Shown: positions 9,009 to 17,467, numbered from the stretch's first letter. The stretch is DNA of 64,000 bases from JALELF01 sp964473455 (GCA_964473455.1 CAYYQX010000002.1:62001-126000); one strand, 5' to 3'. Notes: generated by a model from the sequence alone, not told the origin. Numbers and translations are program-made.

Positions 9009-9909
9009 TGAAGCAATAAATAACTTGGGTTTTTCATTTGATGAAAAGTTACTAGTTGATGAGTATAGGAAAGCTTGTAAAGACCCTTATTTTAAAGACA
9101 TGGTTAAAGAACTTAAAATAGAAGAAGAAAAGCTCTTAAAAAGAACTTCTGTTTTACAAGAATGCAGTTTAGAATTAAAAAACTGTTTAAATTGTAAAAG
9201 TATTCTTGAATGTAAAAATAAAATTTTAGGTTATGCCTATACACCAATGGTTTTTAATGATGAACTAATATTTAACTATGTTGCTTGTAAACATAAAGAA
9301 AACCTTGAAAAAGAAGAAGAGTATAAGAAAAACATTTATTTATATGATATTCCAAAAGAAATAAGAGAAGCTTCTTTAACTGATGTATATTCCGATATTA
9401 GTAGAACTCCTATTTTAAAGTGGTTTAATTCATTTATGAAAAACTTTGGCGTTGAACCTAATTTAAAGGGCCTATATTTGAGTGGTAGCTTTGGTTGTGG
9501 GAAAACTTATCTCGTTTCAGCAATGTTTAATGAATTAGCTAAAAAAGGCGTTAAATCAGCCATCATATATTTTCCAGAATTCTTAAGAGATTTAAAAAGT
9601 TCATTTAAAGATGACTTTGATGAAAAATATGATTATATTAAAAAAGTTCCTTTACTTTTACTAGATGATATTGGAGCAGAAAACTTATCTCCTTGGAGTA
9701 GGGATGAGATTCTTGGAACAATTTTACAATATAGAATGCAAGAAAGAAAACCAACATTTTTTACATCTAATTTAAATATGGAGGAACTTGAAAACCACTT
9801 TCAAATGACAAAAAACTCATCTGACATTGTAAAAGCAAGAAGAATAATTGAAAGAATAAAACAACTAACTGATACTATAGAATATATTGGAAAAAATTTA
9901 AGAAAATAA
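8995..9909 (+). CDS. dnaI: Primosomal helicase-loader ATPase DnaI
   Basis: This 304-residue AAA+ protein loads the replicative helicase at origins and restart sites. The N-terminal third has a cysteine cluster (C57, C64, C67, C73, C98) matching the zinc-binding helicase-interaction domain of DnaI. Walker A is GSFGCGKT at residues 164-171, Walker B is LLLLDDIG near 226, and sensor 1 is FFTSNL near 260. Length is normal for the family. It overlaps dnaB by 14 bp, so translation is coupled. The transcript ends at the bidirectional terminator shared with rpmB. Confidence 0.93.
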   Translation: MKKIDEAINNLGFSFDEKLLVDEYRKACKDPYFKDMVKELKIEEEKLLKRTSVLQECSLELKNCLNCKSILECKNKILGYAYTPMVFNDELIFNYVACKHKENLEKEEEYKKNIYLYDIPKEIREASLTDVYSDISRTPILKWFNSFMKNFGVEPNLKGLYLSGSFGCGKTYLVSAMFNELAKKGVKSAIIYFPEFLRDLKSSFKDDFDEKYDYIKKVPLLLLDDIGAENLSPWSRDEILGTILQYRMQERKPTFFTSNLNMEELENHFQMTKNSSDIVKARRIIERIKQLTDTIEYIGKNLRK

Positions 9910-9946
9910 AAAGATAGAAACTAATTTGATTTTTCTATCTTTTTTA
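9908..9946. terminator. Bidirectional terminator between dnaI and rpmB
   Basis: A stem AGATAGAAA/TTTCTATCT is flanked by A runs on the left and T runs on the right, so it works on both strands. The rpmB stop codon lies in the loop. Confidence 0.85.
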
Positions 9947-10100
9947 ATGTTCTAAGTTCTCTTGAACTAACTCTTATACTATTTCCGTTTCCATCAGTTA
10001 TCTTTTGTAAGTTTGGCTTTTGAGCATGCTTTGTTGCTCTACATGAATGGGAACGTTTATTACCAAATAAAGGTTTTTTATCTGTACATTTTTTTGCCAC
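9921..10100 (-). CDS. rpmB: Ribosomal protein bL28
   Basis: The 59-residue basic protein shows the L28 pattern: AKKC at the N-terminus, GNKRSHSCRATKHAQKPNLQ in the middle and RVSSRELRTLKK near the end. It is a component of the large ribosomal subunit. The start is GTG at 10100, preceded by AAGGAGG at proper distance. The longer in-frame ATG at 10139 lies between the promoter's -10 box and this site and would add residues that no L28 has. Two cysteines of the zinc-type L28 (CxxC pairs) are not present as pairs. Confidence 0.93.
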   Translation of the reverse strand: MAKKCTDKKPLFGNKRSHSCRATKHAQKPNLQKITDGNGNSIRVSSRELRTLKKIEKSN

Positions 10101-10129
10101 TTTTGTTTCCTCCTTGCCTTGCTTCGTTA

Positions 10130-10158
10130 ACTTTATCACAATATATATAAATAGTCAA
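10130..10158 (-). promoter_or_regulatory. Promoter for rpmB
   Basis: On the minus strand, TTGACT (10158-10153) and TAAAGT (10135-10130) are separated by 17 bp. Confidence 0.75.
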
Positions 10159-10205
10159 TTAACAAACGATAAAATAATGTTTTTTTTATATTTTTTTAGT
10201 AATTA

Positions 10206-10234
10206 TTGCTTACAAAACTTTTGTTTGGTATACT
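10206..10234 (+). promoter_or_regulatory. Promoter for dnaE
   Basis: TTGCTT (10206-10211) and TATACT (10229-10234) are separated by 17 bp. This promoter lies within the longest open frame and so shows that dnaE starts at 10254. Confidence 0.8.
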
Positions 10235-10253
10235 TAATTTAGAAGGTGAAATT

Positions 10254-13130
10254 ATGAATTATATTCCTCTAAATATAAAAACTAATTATTATTTACTTCA
10301 TAGTTTAATAAAAATAGATGATTTAATTGATTTTGCCAAAAAAAATAAGTTAAACGCTCTTACTATAACTGACAATAATATGTATGGAGTAGTGGAGTTT
10401 TACTATAAATGTATGAAAAATAACATTAAGCCAATAATTGGTTTAGAATTATCTTATCCAAAAGCTATTATATTGTATGCGAAAAATTATAACGGGTATA
10501 AGAATTTATTGAAAATACAAACTAAAAATAGTGAGAAAAGTATAAACAATGACTTCTTGTCACAACACAACAGTGACTTAATTTGTATCATTCCTTTTGA
10601 AAATAGATCTATTTATAATGAATTAAAGGCTATTTATAGTGAAGTTTATATTGGTTTTAAAGATGAAGTTGAAAAAGAAGAGATTAAAGTAAAAGATAAA
10701 CTATATATGGATGAAATTTTGTGTTTGGAAAACATTGATAACAAATACTTAAGATATTTAAAGGCTATCAAAGAGAAAAAAATAATAACAGAAATAGAAA
10801 TAATTCAAAATAAACATTTAAAATTAATAGACATTGATCTTACAAACAATGAAATATTTAATAAATGTAATGTCGTTTTTCCTACCTTTGACAAATCTTT
10901 ACCTAAGTTTTTAGAAAAGGGAAGCTTTGAATATTTAAAGACTTTGTGTAAAGAAGGATTAATAAGAATCTTTGGAAAAAAAGTTAATAAAATATATATT
11001 GATAGACTAAAGTATGAGTTAGATGTCATACATAATATGGGCTTTGAAGACTATTTTTTAATTGTTTTTGATTATGTTAAATTTGCCAAAGAACAAGGCA
11101 TTTTAGTAGGTCCTGGAAGAGGGAGTGCGGCAGGGAGTTTGGTTTCATACTTACTTGACATAACAACGGTTGATCCAATTAAGTATGATTTGTTGTTTGA
11201 AAGATTTTTAAATCCAAGTCGTATTACAATGCCGGATATTGATATTGATTTTGATGCGGATAGAAAAGATGAAGTAATTAATTATTGCATTAAAAAATAT
11301 GGCGCTAAAAAAGTAGCTCCTATCATCACTTTTACAACATTAAAAGCTCGTCAAGTAATAAAAGATGTTGCACGAGCTCTAGGTAATGAAACAAAAATTG
11401 TAGACATTTTATGTAGTATGTTAGATCGAACTAAAAGTCTTTTAGAAAATTATAAAAGTGAAAAAATCAAAAGCTTTATGAATGTTAATCCTGAATTAAA
11501 TGATATATATAAAATTGCGATTAAATTAGAAAATCTAAAAAGACAGACTTCAATTCATGCTTCCAGTATTGTCATAAACGATGTTGATTTAGAAGAAGTA
11601 ATTCCACTAGATAAACATGAAGATATTTATTTGACTGGTTATTCTATGGATTATTTGGAAGACTTGGGACTACTTAAGATGGATCTTTTAAGTATTTCTT
11701 TTCTAACACTTATTAGTGATATATTAAAAGACATCAAAAAAACATATAAAAAAGAAATTGACTTTAATGATATTGATTTAAATGATCAAAAGGTCTACGA
11801 TATCTTTAAATCTGGAAACACTATAGGAATATTTCAATTTGAATCTCGAGGAATGATTAACTTTTTAAAGAAATTAAAACCTAACTCTTTTGACGATATA
11901 GTTGCGGCAATTGCTTTGTTTAGACCTGGTCCAATGAGTAATATTGACGATTATATTAAAAGAAAAAACGGTTTAAAATTTAGCTATATGGTTAAAGAAT
12001 TAGAACCTATTTTAAAGTCGACTTATGGAATAATTATTTACCAAGAACAAATAATGAAAATTGCTAAAGATTTGGCAAACTATTCATTAAGTGAAGCTGA
12101 CTTACTTAGAAAGGCTATGAGTAAGAAAAAAGAAGACATACTAGTAAAAGAAAAAGAAAAGTTTATTGAAGGCTGTGTAGCTAATCATATTTCAAATGAT
12201 AAAGCCCTTGAAATATATAATCTGATTTTTAAGTTTGCTTCATATGGCTTTAATAAATCTCATTCTGTAGCTTATTCTATTATTGCTTACAGAATGGCGT
12301 ATTTAAAGCTATATTACCCTGAAATATTTTTAAAGAACTTACTTTCTAAATTTTCTAACAATACTGATAAAATGAAAGATTATATTTATGAATGTAAATT
12401 GAATAATGTCTTATTTTTAGCCCCAGATATTAATACTAGTACAACTGAATTTGTAACTGAAAATAAAAAATTAAGGTTTCCACTTTCTAACATAAGAAAT
12501 ATTGGTTATTTAACAGCTAATGAAATAGTTAAAAAAAGAGAGATTCCTTTTAAAGATATTTTTGATTTTGTTAAAAAAACAAATAAAGTAATTAATAAAA
12601 AAGTTATTGAGTCTTTAATCTATGCGGGTTGTTTTGACAGCTTAAATTATAATAGAAAAACATTAATTGAAAACTTAGATATTATAATGAACTATAGTGA
12701 AATAGGAGATATTTTAGCTAATGAAAGGGATTTTAAGCCTGTTTTAACTATTAAGGAAGAATACAGTGAGAAGGAATTACTACAGCAAGAATTAGATATT
12801 TTTGGCTTTTATCTTACTAATCATCCAATTTCAAAATATAAAGATGATACTTATGATTTAAAAGATTTAAGTGTGTATTTTAATAAAATTATTAGTCCGG
12901 TTTTATATGTTCAAAAAATCAAAGAAATAAATACAAAGAATAATCAAAAAATGATGTTTGTCGTTGGAAGTGACGAGATAAATTTAATCGACATTGTTGT
13001 TTTTCCAGATGTTATTATGAATAAAGTTTTGGAAGTAGGGGATATTGTTAGATTTACGGGTAGAATAGAAAAAAGATTTGATAAATTTAGTTTGATTACA
13101 ACTGATTTTGTAAAAATAACTACTAATTAA
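10254..13130 (+). CDS. dnaE: DNA polymerase III subunit alpha, DnaE type
   Basis: The 958-residue protein is a C-family replicative or lagging-strand polymerase. The palm carries GPGRGSAAGSLVSYLLDIT near residue 285 and the catalytic MPDIDIDFDADRK near 326. Further blocks such as FQFESRGM, ALFRPGP, YGIIIYQEQIM and FNKSHSVAY follow in order. The N-terminal PHP domain is present in outline, but its metal-binding histidines are lost: the usual HxHxxxS start reads TNYYLLHSL and DHGNMYG reads DNNMYG. The C-terminal OB fold ends the protein and is followed by little else, making it shorter than B. subtilis DnaE (about 1115). The start is ATG 10254 with AGAAGGTGAA upstream. Confidence 0.94.
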   Translation: MNYIPLNIKTNYYLLHSLIKIDDLIDFAKKNKLNALTITDNNMYGVVEFYYKCMKNNIKPIIGLELSYPKAIILYAKNYNGYKNLLKIQTKNSEKSINNDFLSQHNSDLICIIPFENRSIYNELKAIYSEVYIGFKDEVEKEEIKVKDKLYMDEILCLENIDNKYLRYLKAIKEKKIITEIEIIQNKHLKLIDIDLTNNEIFNKCNVVFPTFDKSLPKFLEKGSFEYLKTLCKEGLIRIFGKKVNKIYIDRLKYELDVIHNMGFEDYFLIVFDYVKFAKEQGILVGPGRGSAAGSLVSYLLDITTVDPIKYDLLFERFLNPSRITMPDIDIDFDADRKDEVINYCIKKYGAKKVAPIITFTTLKARQVIKDVARALGNETKIVDILCSMLDRTKSLLENYKSEKIKSFMNVNPELNDIYKIAIKLENLKRQTSIHASSIVINDVDLEEVIPLDKHEDIYLTGYSMDYLEDLGLLKMDLLSISFLTLISDILKDIKKTYKKEIDFNDIDLNDQKVYDIFKSGNTIGIFQFESRGMINFLKKLKPNSFDDIVAAIALFRPGPMSNIDDYIKRKNGLKFSYMVKELEPILKSTYGIIIYQEQIMKIAKDLANYSLSEADLLRKAMSKKKEDILVKEKEKFIEGCVANHISNDKALEIYNLIFKFASYGFNKSHSVAYSIIAYRMAYLKLYYPEIFLKNLLSKFSNNTDKMKDYIYECKLNNVLFLAPDINTSTTEFVTENKKLRFPLSNIRNIGYLTANEIVKKREIPFKDIFDFVKKTNKVINKKVIESLIYAGCFDSLNYNRKTLIENLDIIMNYSEIGDILANERDFKPVLTIKEEYSEKELLQQELDIFGFYLTNHPISKYKDDTYDLKDLSVYFNKIISPVLYVQKIKEINTKNNQKMMFVVGSDEINLIDIVVFPDVIMNKVLEVGDIVRFTGRIEKRFDKFSLITTDFVKITTN

Positions 13131-13136
13131 TTTTAA

Positions 13137-13165
13137 TTGACTTAAAAACAATTGATGTTTATACT
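13137..13165 (+). promoter_or_regulatory. Promoter for the pilin-like gene
   Basis: TTGACT (13137-13142) and TATACT (13160-13165) are 17 bp apart. The AGGAGA ribosome site of the next gene follows. Confidence 0.8.
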
Positions 13166-13182
13166 AATTATAGGAGAAATGT

Positions 13183-13710
13183 ATGAAAAAAGGTTTTACT
13201 TTACTAGAAATGTTAACCGTTTTGGTTTTAATTACTTTAATAGTTTCTATTACTTATTCTGTTTTTCAAAAACAAATAGAAACTTCTAAGCAAAAACTAT
13301 ACGATAATCAAATAAATATGATTGAAAAAGCTGGCAAGGATTATAACTTGATGAATTTAAATATCAAAGGAGTAATGATATCTACACTATTGGGAACTGA
13401 TTTAATCAGCAATGAAACAATTGTTAATCCAATAGATAAGAGTACTATTACTGGATGTGTTATTTTTGATGAAAATAGTTATAATCAAACAGAATATGTA
13501 TATGAAAGTGACTTAAATACTTGCTTAGTTAATGCTTACAACAGTTATAACGTGTTATATGACAGTGAGGTTGTTCTTTTAACTGAACTAGTAAATACTA
13601 ATTATATTAGTTTAAGTGATATTACAATAAGTGGTAATGTTATGACGGGTTGTATGATGTTAGTGAATGATGAAGTTATTTATGAAAGCAATGTTTCAAA
13701 CTGTAATTAA
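13183..13710 (+). CDS. Type IV pilin-like (pseudopilin) protein
   Basis: The 175-residue protein begins MKKGFTLLEMLTVLVL, a class III signal: prepilin peptidase would cut after Gly4, Phe would be methylated, and Glu5 of the mature chain is present. The hydrophobic helix runs to about residue 26, followed by a helical spine and a globular domain with four cysteines (CVI, CLV, CMM, C at the end) that may form disulfides outside the cell. It probably belongs to a competence (ComG-like) or type II-like pilus with the ATPase at 43290. It has its own promoter and is monocistronic in appearance, far from other pilus genes. Confidence 0.85.
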   Translation: MKKGFTLLEMLTVLVLITLIVSITYSVFQKQIETSKQKLYDNQINMIEKAGKDYNLMNLNIKGVMISTLLGTDLISNETIVNPIDKSTITGCVIFDENSYNQTEYVYESDLNTCLVNAYNSYNVLYDSEVVLLTELVNTNYISLSDITISGNVMTGCMMLVNDEVIYESNVSNCN

Positions 13711-13724
13711 TAACTTCTTTTTTC

Positions 13725-13752
13725 TTGATTTATTTATGTTTTATTGTATAAT
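13725..13752 (+). promoter_or_regulatory. tRNA promoter
   Basis: TTGATT (13725-13730) and a perfect TATAAT (13747-13752) with 16-bp spacing lie just upstream of the tRNA-Gln gene. Confidence 0.8.
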
Positions 13753-13760
13753 GTTTATAT

Positions 13761-13834
13761 TGCCTCATGGCCAAGTGGTAAGGCAGTAGACTCTGACTCT
13801 ACGATCGTTAGTTCGAATCTGACTGAGGCAGCCA
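13761..13834 (+). tRNA. tRNA-Gln (anticodon CTG)
   Basis: A complete cloverleaf can be drawn by hand. The acceptor TGCCTCA pairs with TGAGGCA, the D arm is GCC/GGC, the anticodon stem is GTAGA/TCTAC with loop CTCTGAC, and the T arm is GTTAG/CTGAC around TTCGAAT. The discriminator is G and CCA is encoded. The anticodon CTG reads CAG, the rarer glutamine codon in such AT-rich DNA. The sequence otherwise resembles ordinary bacterial tRNA-Gln. Confidence 0.93.
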
Positions 13835-13837
13835 AAC

Positions 13838-13913
13838 GACCTGTTGGTGAAGCGGTTAACACATTGCCCTCTCAAGGCAACATTCATGGGTTCAAATCCC
13901 ATACAGGTTACCA
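13838..13913 (+). tRNA. tRNA-Glu (anticodon CTC)
   Basis: The acceptor GACCTGT pairs with ACAGGTT (one G-U), the anticodon stem is TTGCC/GGCAA with loop CTCTCAA, and the T arm is ATGGG/CCCAT around TTCAAAT. CCA is encoded. The anticodon CTC reads GAG, again the minor codon. It follows tRNA-Gln by three bases, so both are processed from one transcript. Confidence 0.92.
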
Positions 13914-13920
13914 ATATTTG

Positions 13921-13929
13921 TGATATAAT
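13921..13929 (+). promoter_or_regulatory. Extended -10 promoter behind the tRNAs
   Basis: TGATATAAT is a perfect extended -10 (TG-N-TATAAT) eight bases after the tRNA-Glu CCA end. It would drive the small gene that follows. Confidence 0.65.
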
Positions 13930-13975
13930 AAAAAGAGGAGGATATTATACCAATTCTTATTTAATAAAGGACTTA

Positions 13976-14305
13976 TTGGTTGTTCATGTTTTTAAATTTT
14001 TACCAGATGTAGAAAGTGAATCAGATATGAGAGTAGGGCCTATTTCTACCGGACCAACAATGAGCGACGAATACTTAACCGTTATAACTAAAATAGATGG
14101 GCAATACTATGATTTAAAATACTCTAATAGGGAAATAAGCTTGTCTTTCTTATCAACAGATAATACACCTTATTATGCTTCTCAAATAGAACCACTAAGT
14201 CTTTATTATCAGTCAGAAAATGGCTGCATTTCTAAAAAAGATTTATTAGCTTTTATTGAAAAAATGCAGAATGAAGAAAAGCAAAACTTGAAACATCAAA
14301 GATAA
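13976..14305 (+). CDS. Small conserved-looking protein of unknown function
   Basis: I do not recognise this protein of about 109 residues. The frame is open back into tRNA-Glu, so the start must be downstream of it. TTG at 13976 is preceded by AAAGGA and is my best guess. A stronger GAGGAGG lies at 13935-13941 but no ATG, GTG or TTG follows it in frame. The chain includes PISTGPTMSDEYLTVITKI and LSFLSTDNTPYYASQIE and looks cytoplasmic, with no signal or membrane helix. It is followed immediately by a terminator and so is probably transcribed alone. Confidence 0.5.
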   Translation: MVVHVFKFLPDVESESDMRVGPISTGPTMSDEYLTVITKIDGQYYDLKYSNREISLSFLSTDNTPYYASQIEPLSLYYQSENGCISKKDLLAFIEKMQNEEKQNLKHQR

Positions 14306-14317
14306 AATACTAAACTT

Positions 14318-14341
14318 AAACACTAGTTAATAGTGTTTTTT
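14318..14341 (+). terminator. Rho-independent terminator (copy 1)
   Basis: The stem AAACACTA/TAGTGTTT with loop GTTAA and a T run is identical to the terminator at 15226-15249. Confidence 0.85.
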
Positions 14342-14343
14342 AA

Positions 14344-14372
14344 TTGCTAAGCTTTTTACGTTGTGATATACT
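14344..14372 (+). promoter_or_regulatory. Promoter for the anchored extracellular protein
   Basis: TTGCTA (14344-14349) and TATACT (14367-14372) are separated by 17 bp. Confidence 0.7.
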
Positions 14373-14395
14373 TTTTTTATAATAAAGGAGAAAAA

Positions 14396-15220
14396 ATGGA
14401 AGAAAAAAGTTCAAAAAGTTATGTTTTAGTGGTTATCCTGTTTGTGTTAGTAGTAGGGTTAGGGGGATATATTGCTTATGATAAAATAATAGGTGATGGC
14501 AAAGAAAATGAAGAAGTGGTTAACGAAAAGGAGACTGTCGACTATAAAATTGCAGACTATATTACCATTAAGGACGTAGAAATTGACTATAAAAGTGGAA
14601 TTACCTGTTCAACCTGCACAGTTGAAATAAAGGGAAAAACAATTGAATTTACTGATTTACCGCTTGGTACAACAATAGAGTTTTTAAAACTACATAAAAA
14701 GTTTCTTGCCCCAACCATTCCAGATGGTTTAGTTGCAACTTTTTCGAATAGCATAATTTATGAAGTCGACAACAATATTTTGTCCATTTATACAGAGGAA
14801 GAATACAGAGAAGAAGACTGGCTTTATGGAATGTTTTGGAACAGATATAGCTTAAACATTGATTTAAATAATAAAAAAATAATAACAAACGAAGAGTTAA
14901 TAAATATATATGGCTTAAATATTAATACAATTTATGAAAAAATATTAAATAATATTGCAACAACAATTAAAATTGAAGAACTCTCTTTAAACAATTTGGG
15001 CATTTGTAGTGAGCAAACCATTAAAATAACAGACTTTGCAAAAAATATCCCCGAATATTCTGAGATGTTAAACAACAGATATGATATTTTTACTTTATAC
15101 TTAAAGGACAACAAAGTATATTGTGCTTATAAAATATATGACGTAATAGCACTATTAGGTATGGGAACTTGCGGTGGTATGGAACTTGCTGAAAACGAAC
15201 AAACAATTGTTTTAAACTAA
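14396..15220 (+). CDS. Membrane-anchored extracellular protein of unknown function
   Basis: This 274-residue protein has a short cytoplasmic tail (MEEKSSKS), one hydrophobic helix at about residues 9-28 and a long outside domain. There is no lipobox, so it is a signal-anchored rather than lipid-modified protein. The outside part carries cysteines in CSTCTVEI, LGICSE, VYCAY and GTCGGM that could form disulfides. The start at 14396 has AAAGGAG upstream. It sits alone between a promoter and a terminator, and the two terminators flanking it are identical. The function is unknown. Confidence 0.75.
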   Translation: MEEKSSKSYVLVVILFVLVVGLGGYIAYDKIIGDGKENEEVVNEKETVDYKIADYITIKDVEIDYKSGITCSTCTVEIKGKTIEFTDLPLGTTIEFLKLHKKFLAPTIPDGLVATFSNSIIYEVDNNILSIYTEEEYREEDWLYGMFWNRYSLNIDLNNKKIITNEELINIYGLNINTIYEKILNNIATTIKIEELSLNNLGICSEQTIKITDFAKNIPEYSEMLNNRYDIFTLYLKDNKVYCAYKIYDVIALLGMGTCGGMELAENEQTIVLN

Positions 15221-15225
15221 ATCTT

Positions 15226-15249
15226 AAACACTAGTTAATAGTGTTTTTT
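15226..15249 (+). terminator. Rho-independent terminator (copy 2)
   Basis: This copy has the same stem, loop and T run as at 14318-14341. Confidence 0.85.
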
Positions 15250-15252
15250 ATA

Positions 15253-15261
15253 TGTTATAAT
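15253..15261 (+). promoter_or_regulatory. Extended -10 promoter for holA
   Basis: TGTTATAAT is a perfect extended -10, immediately after the preceding terminator. Confidence 0.65.
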
Positions 15262-15281
15262 AGTTTTAATAGGAGAATTCT

Positions 15282-16172
15282 ATGACATACTTACTATATG
15301 GAACAAACAATTATTTAATAAAAGAAAAAATTAATGAAATAATTGCAGATAATCTAATTGACTCTGATTCCATTTCAAAATATTCTTTTGAAAACACAAT
15401 TGAAGAAATAATAGATGATATTACGTCTTTACCTCTTTTTAGTGATAAAAAGTTAGTTATTGTAGAAGACTTTACCTTTGACAATACTAAAGAACTAGAA
15501 CAATATTTGGAAAAAGAAAATGAGCAAGTTGTATTAGTAATTATTATTAATAGTGAAACAATAGATAAAAGAAGGAAACTTTTCAAATCAATTAAAAATG
15601 TCTTTGAATACAATAAAGCAGATGCATTTAATATTGCCAAAAAAATGTTTGAAGATTATAAGATAAGTGATAATACAATTAGACTTCTAATAAATAGGGT
15701 AGGAAACAGTATAGATAACCTTAAAAATGAAATTGATAAATTAAAATTATACAAAATAGAGGAAAAAGAAATAAAGGAAGAAGACATTTTAACAACAATA
15801 AAATATATTAGTGATGACATATTTTATTTTATAGACAATGTTGTAAACAAAAACAATGAAGTTGTATTTGAAATATATGAAGAAATGTTAAAGAAAAAAA
15901 CTGATCCATCTGGAATAATAGTCCTTCTAGCTAATCAAATTAGATTAATGTATCAAGTAAAAAAACTAGTCAATCAATATAACGTTGATTCTATTGCCGA
16001 AATTTTAGAAGTTCACCCATATAGAGTGAAGCTTGCTGTTGAAAAAAGCAAAATGTATTCAAGTGAAGTTTTACTAAGTTTACTAGAAAAGTTAGCTAAC
16101 TTAGACATTGATATTAAAAGTGGTAAAGTAGAACCTGAAATAGGCATAGAATTATTCTTACTAGGAATATAA
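15282..16172 (+). CDS. holA: DNA polymerase III subunit delta (HolA)
   Basis: The 296-residue protein has the delta-subunit layout of the clamp loader. It begins MTYLLYGTNNYLIKEKINEI, continues with SLPLFSDKKLVIVEDF near residue 50 (the beta-clamp-opening region), DKRRKLFKSIKN near 90, a central lid domain with RVGNSIDNLKNEIDKL, and a helical collar domain containing LANQIRLMYQVKKL near 212 and HPYRVKLAVEKS. Length is slightly under the usual 330-340. The start has AGGAGA upstream. The gene converges on rarA, and both stop at one bidirectional terminator. Confidence 0.92.
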   Translation: MTYLLYGTNNYLIKEKINEIIADNLIDSDSISKYSFENTIEEIIDDITSLPLFSDKKLVIVEDFTFDNTKELEQYLEKENEQVVLVIIINSETIDKRRKLFKSIKNVFEYNKADAFNIAKKMFEDYKISDNTIRLLINRVGNSIDNLKNEIDKLKLYKIEEKEIKEEDILTTIKYISDDIFYFIDNVVNKNNEVVFEIYEEMLKKKTDPSGIIVLLANQIRLMYQVKKLVNQYNVDSIAEILEVHPYRVKLAVEKSKMYSSEVLLSLLEKLANLDIDIKSGKVEPEIGIELFLLGI

Positions 16173-16198
16173 AAAAAGAACTTAATCGTTCTTTTTTG
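16171..16198. terminator. Bidirectional terminator between holA and rarA
   Basis: The stem AAAAAAGAAC/GTTCTTTTTT with a 6-nt loop is symmetric in function for both strands. Confidence 0.88.
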
Positions 16199-17390
16199 TT
16201 ATATTATCATAAATACTTTTTAATGTTTGTTCATATTTATTATCTTTTGGAGCATAGTATTTAACTCCTTTTAAATTTGTAGGCAAATATTCTTGTTTAA
16301 CATAACTATTTTTATAGTTATGTGGGTAAAGATATGTTGTACTATTTATTTTTATACTGTTTGGAATATCGCCTGTATTTCCTTTTTTAATGTCATTGAT
16401 AGCTTCATTAATAGCGACGCATCCACTATTTGATTTTGGCGATAAACACATTTCAATAATAGTTACGCCAAGTGGGATAACAGCTTCTGGAAAACCAACA
16501 CGCTCACAAGCATTAATACAAGCATCTATTTTAAGATTAATACTCGGGTTTGCAAGGCCAATATCTTCATAACCAATAACAGTCATTCTTCGGTATATAC
16601 TTTCATAATCTTCCATTTCTAGTAGTCTTGCAAGATAGTGAAGGGAAGCATTCACATCACTTCCTCTAATAGATTTTTGAAAAGCCGACAATAAATTATA
16701 ATGATCACTTTCGTTTTTGTCGCCTAACATACTAGGTTTATTATTAATGTTTTTTAGAACGTCTAAAGTAATATTAAAGTCACTTGTCGAATAATACGCA
16801 ATTTCAAGCATATTATAGGCAAATCTTAAATCGCCATTGGCCAGTTTAGCAATATATTTTATACATGCTTTATTAATCTTTATATCTTTTAATTCGCCAC
16901 TTTTTACAGCTCTATTAAGTCCTTCTTCTATTTCTTCTTCAGTTAATTCTTTTAATTCAAATATTTGACATCTACTTCTAATCGCAGGATTAATTTTATG
17001 AAAAGGATTAGAAGAAGTTAAGCCAATTAAAGTAATTAAACCACTTTCTAAGTAGGGTAGAAGTAAGTCTTGTTTATCTTTGTTCAAACGATGTATTTCA
17101 TCCATTATAACAATAAGACCGTTATACATTTTTGCTTCTTCAACAACAATATCAAAGTCTTTCTTATTATTAATTACAGCATTTAAAAATTTATGTCTTA
17201 AATTTAATTCGCCAATAATGGCGTAAGCAATTGTAGTTTTTCCAATGCCGGCTTTCCCATACAAAATCATCGAAAATAGTCGTTTGTTTTTAACCATGTT
17301 TCTAATAACTTTATTTTCACCTAAAAGATGTTTTTGACCAATTACGTCATCAATTTTATTTGGTCTTAATTTTATAGCTAAAAGTTCCAT
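16182..17390 (-). CDS. rarA: Replication-associated recombination protein A (RarA/MgsA) AAA+ ATPase
   Basis: The 402-residue AAA+ ATPase is related to clamp-loader subunits and acts at stalled forks. It starts MELLAIKLRPNKIDDVIGQ, with Walker A GKAGIGKT at residues 45-52, Walker B LIVIMDEIHR near 93, sensor 1 GLTSSNP near 123 and the arginine-finger region RSRCQIF near 139. The C-terminal half has the RarA-specific helical domain (KSIRGSDVNASLHYLARLLE and RRMTVIGYEDIGLANP). Length is normal. An extended -10 (17407-17415, minus strand) lies upstream. Confidence 0.93.
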   Translation of the reverse strand: MELLAIKLRPNKIDDVIGQKHLLGENKVIRNMVKNKRLFSMILYGKAGIGKTTIAYAIIGELNLRHKFLNAVINNKKDFDIVVEEAKMYNGLIVIMDEIHRLNKDKQDLLLPYLESGLITLIGLTSSNPFHKINPAIRSRCQIFELKELTEEEIEEGLNRAVKSGELKDIKINKACIKYIAKLANGDLRFAYNMLEIAYYSTSDFNITLDVLKNINNKPSMLGDKNESDHYNLLSAFQKSIRGSDVNASLHYLARLLEMEDYESIYRRMTVIGYEDIGLANPSINLKIDACINACERVGFPEAVIPLGVTIIEMCLSPKSNSGCVAINEAINDIKKGNTGDIPNSIKINSTTYLYPHNYKNSYVKQEYLPTNLKGVKYYAPKDNKYEQTLKSIYDNITKKND

Positions 17391-17406
17391 AACATCACCA
17401 ATACTT

Positions 17407-17415
17407 ATTTTAGCA
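17407..17415 (-). promoter_or_regulatory. Extended -10 promoter for rarA
   Basis: Reading on the minus strand, TGCTAAAAT is an extended -10 about 17 bp before the rarA ATG. Confidence 0.55.
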
Positions 17416-17467
17416 GATTTATTAGTAATTTGAAAGCAAATGATGTATAATTAAGATAGTGAGAAAT

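Noticed and set aside
13844..13975. Reading frame running from inside tRNA-Glu into the following small gene
   Set aside because: The first 44 codons overlap a clear tRNA gene; only the part after an extended -10 and a TTG start is kept.
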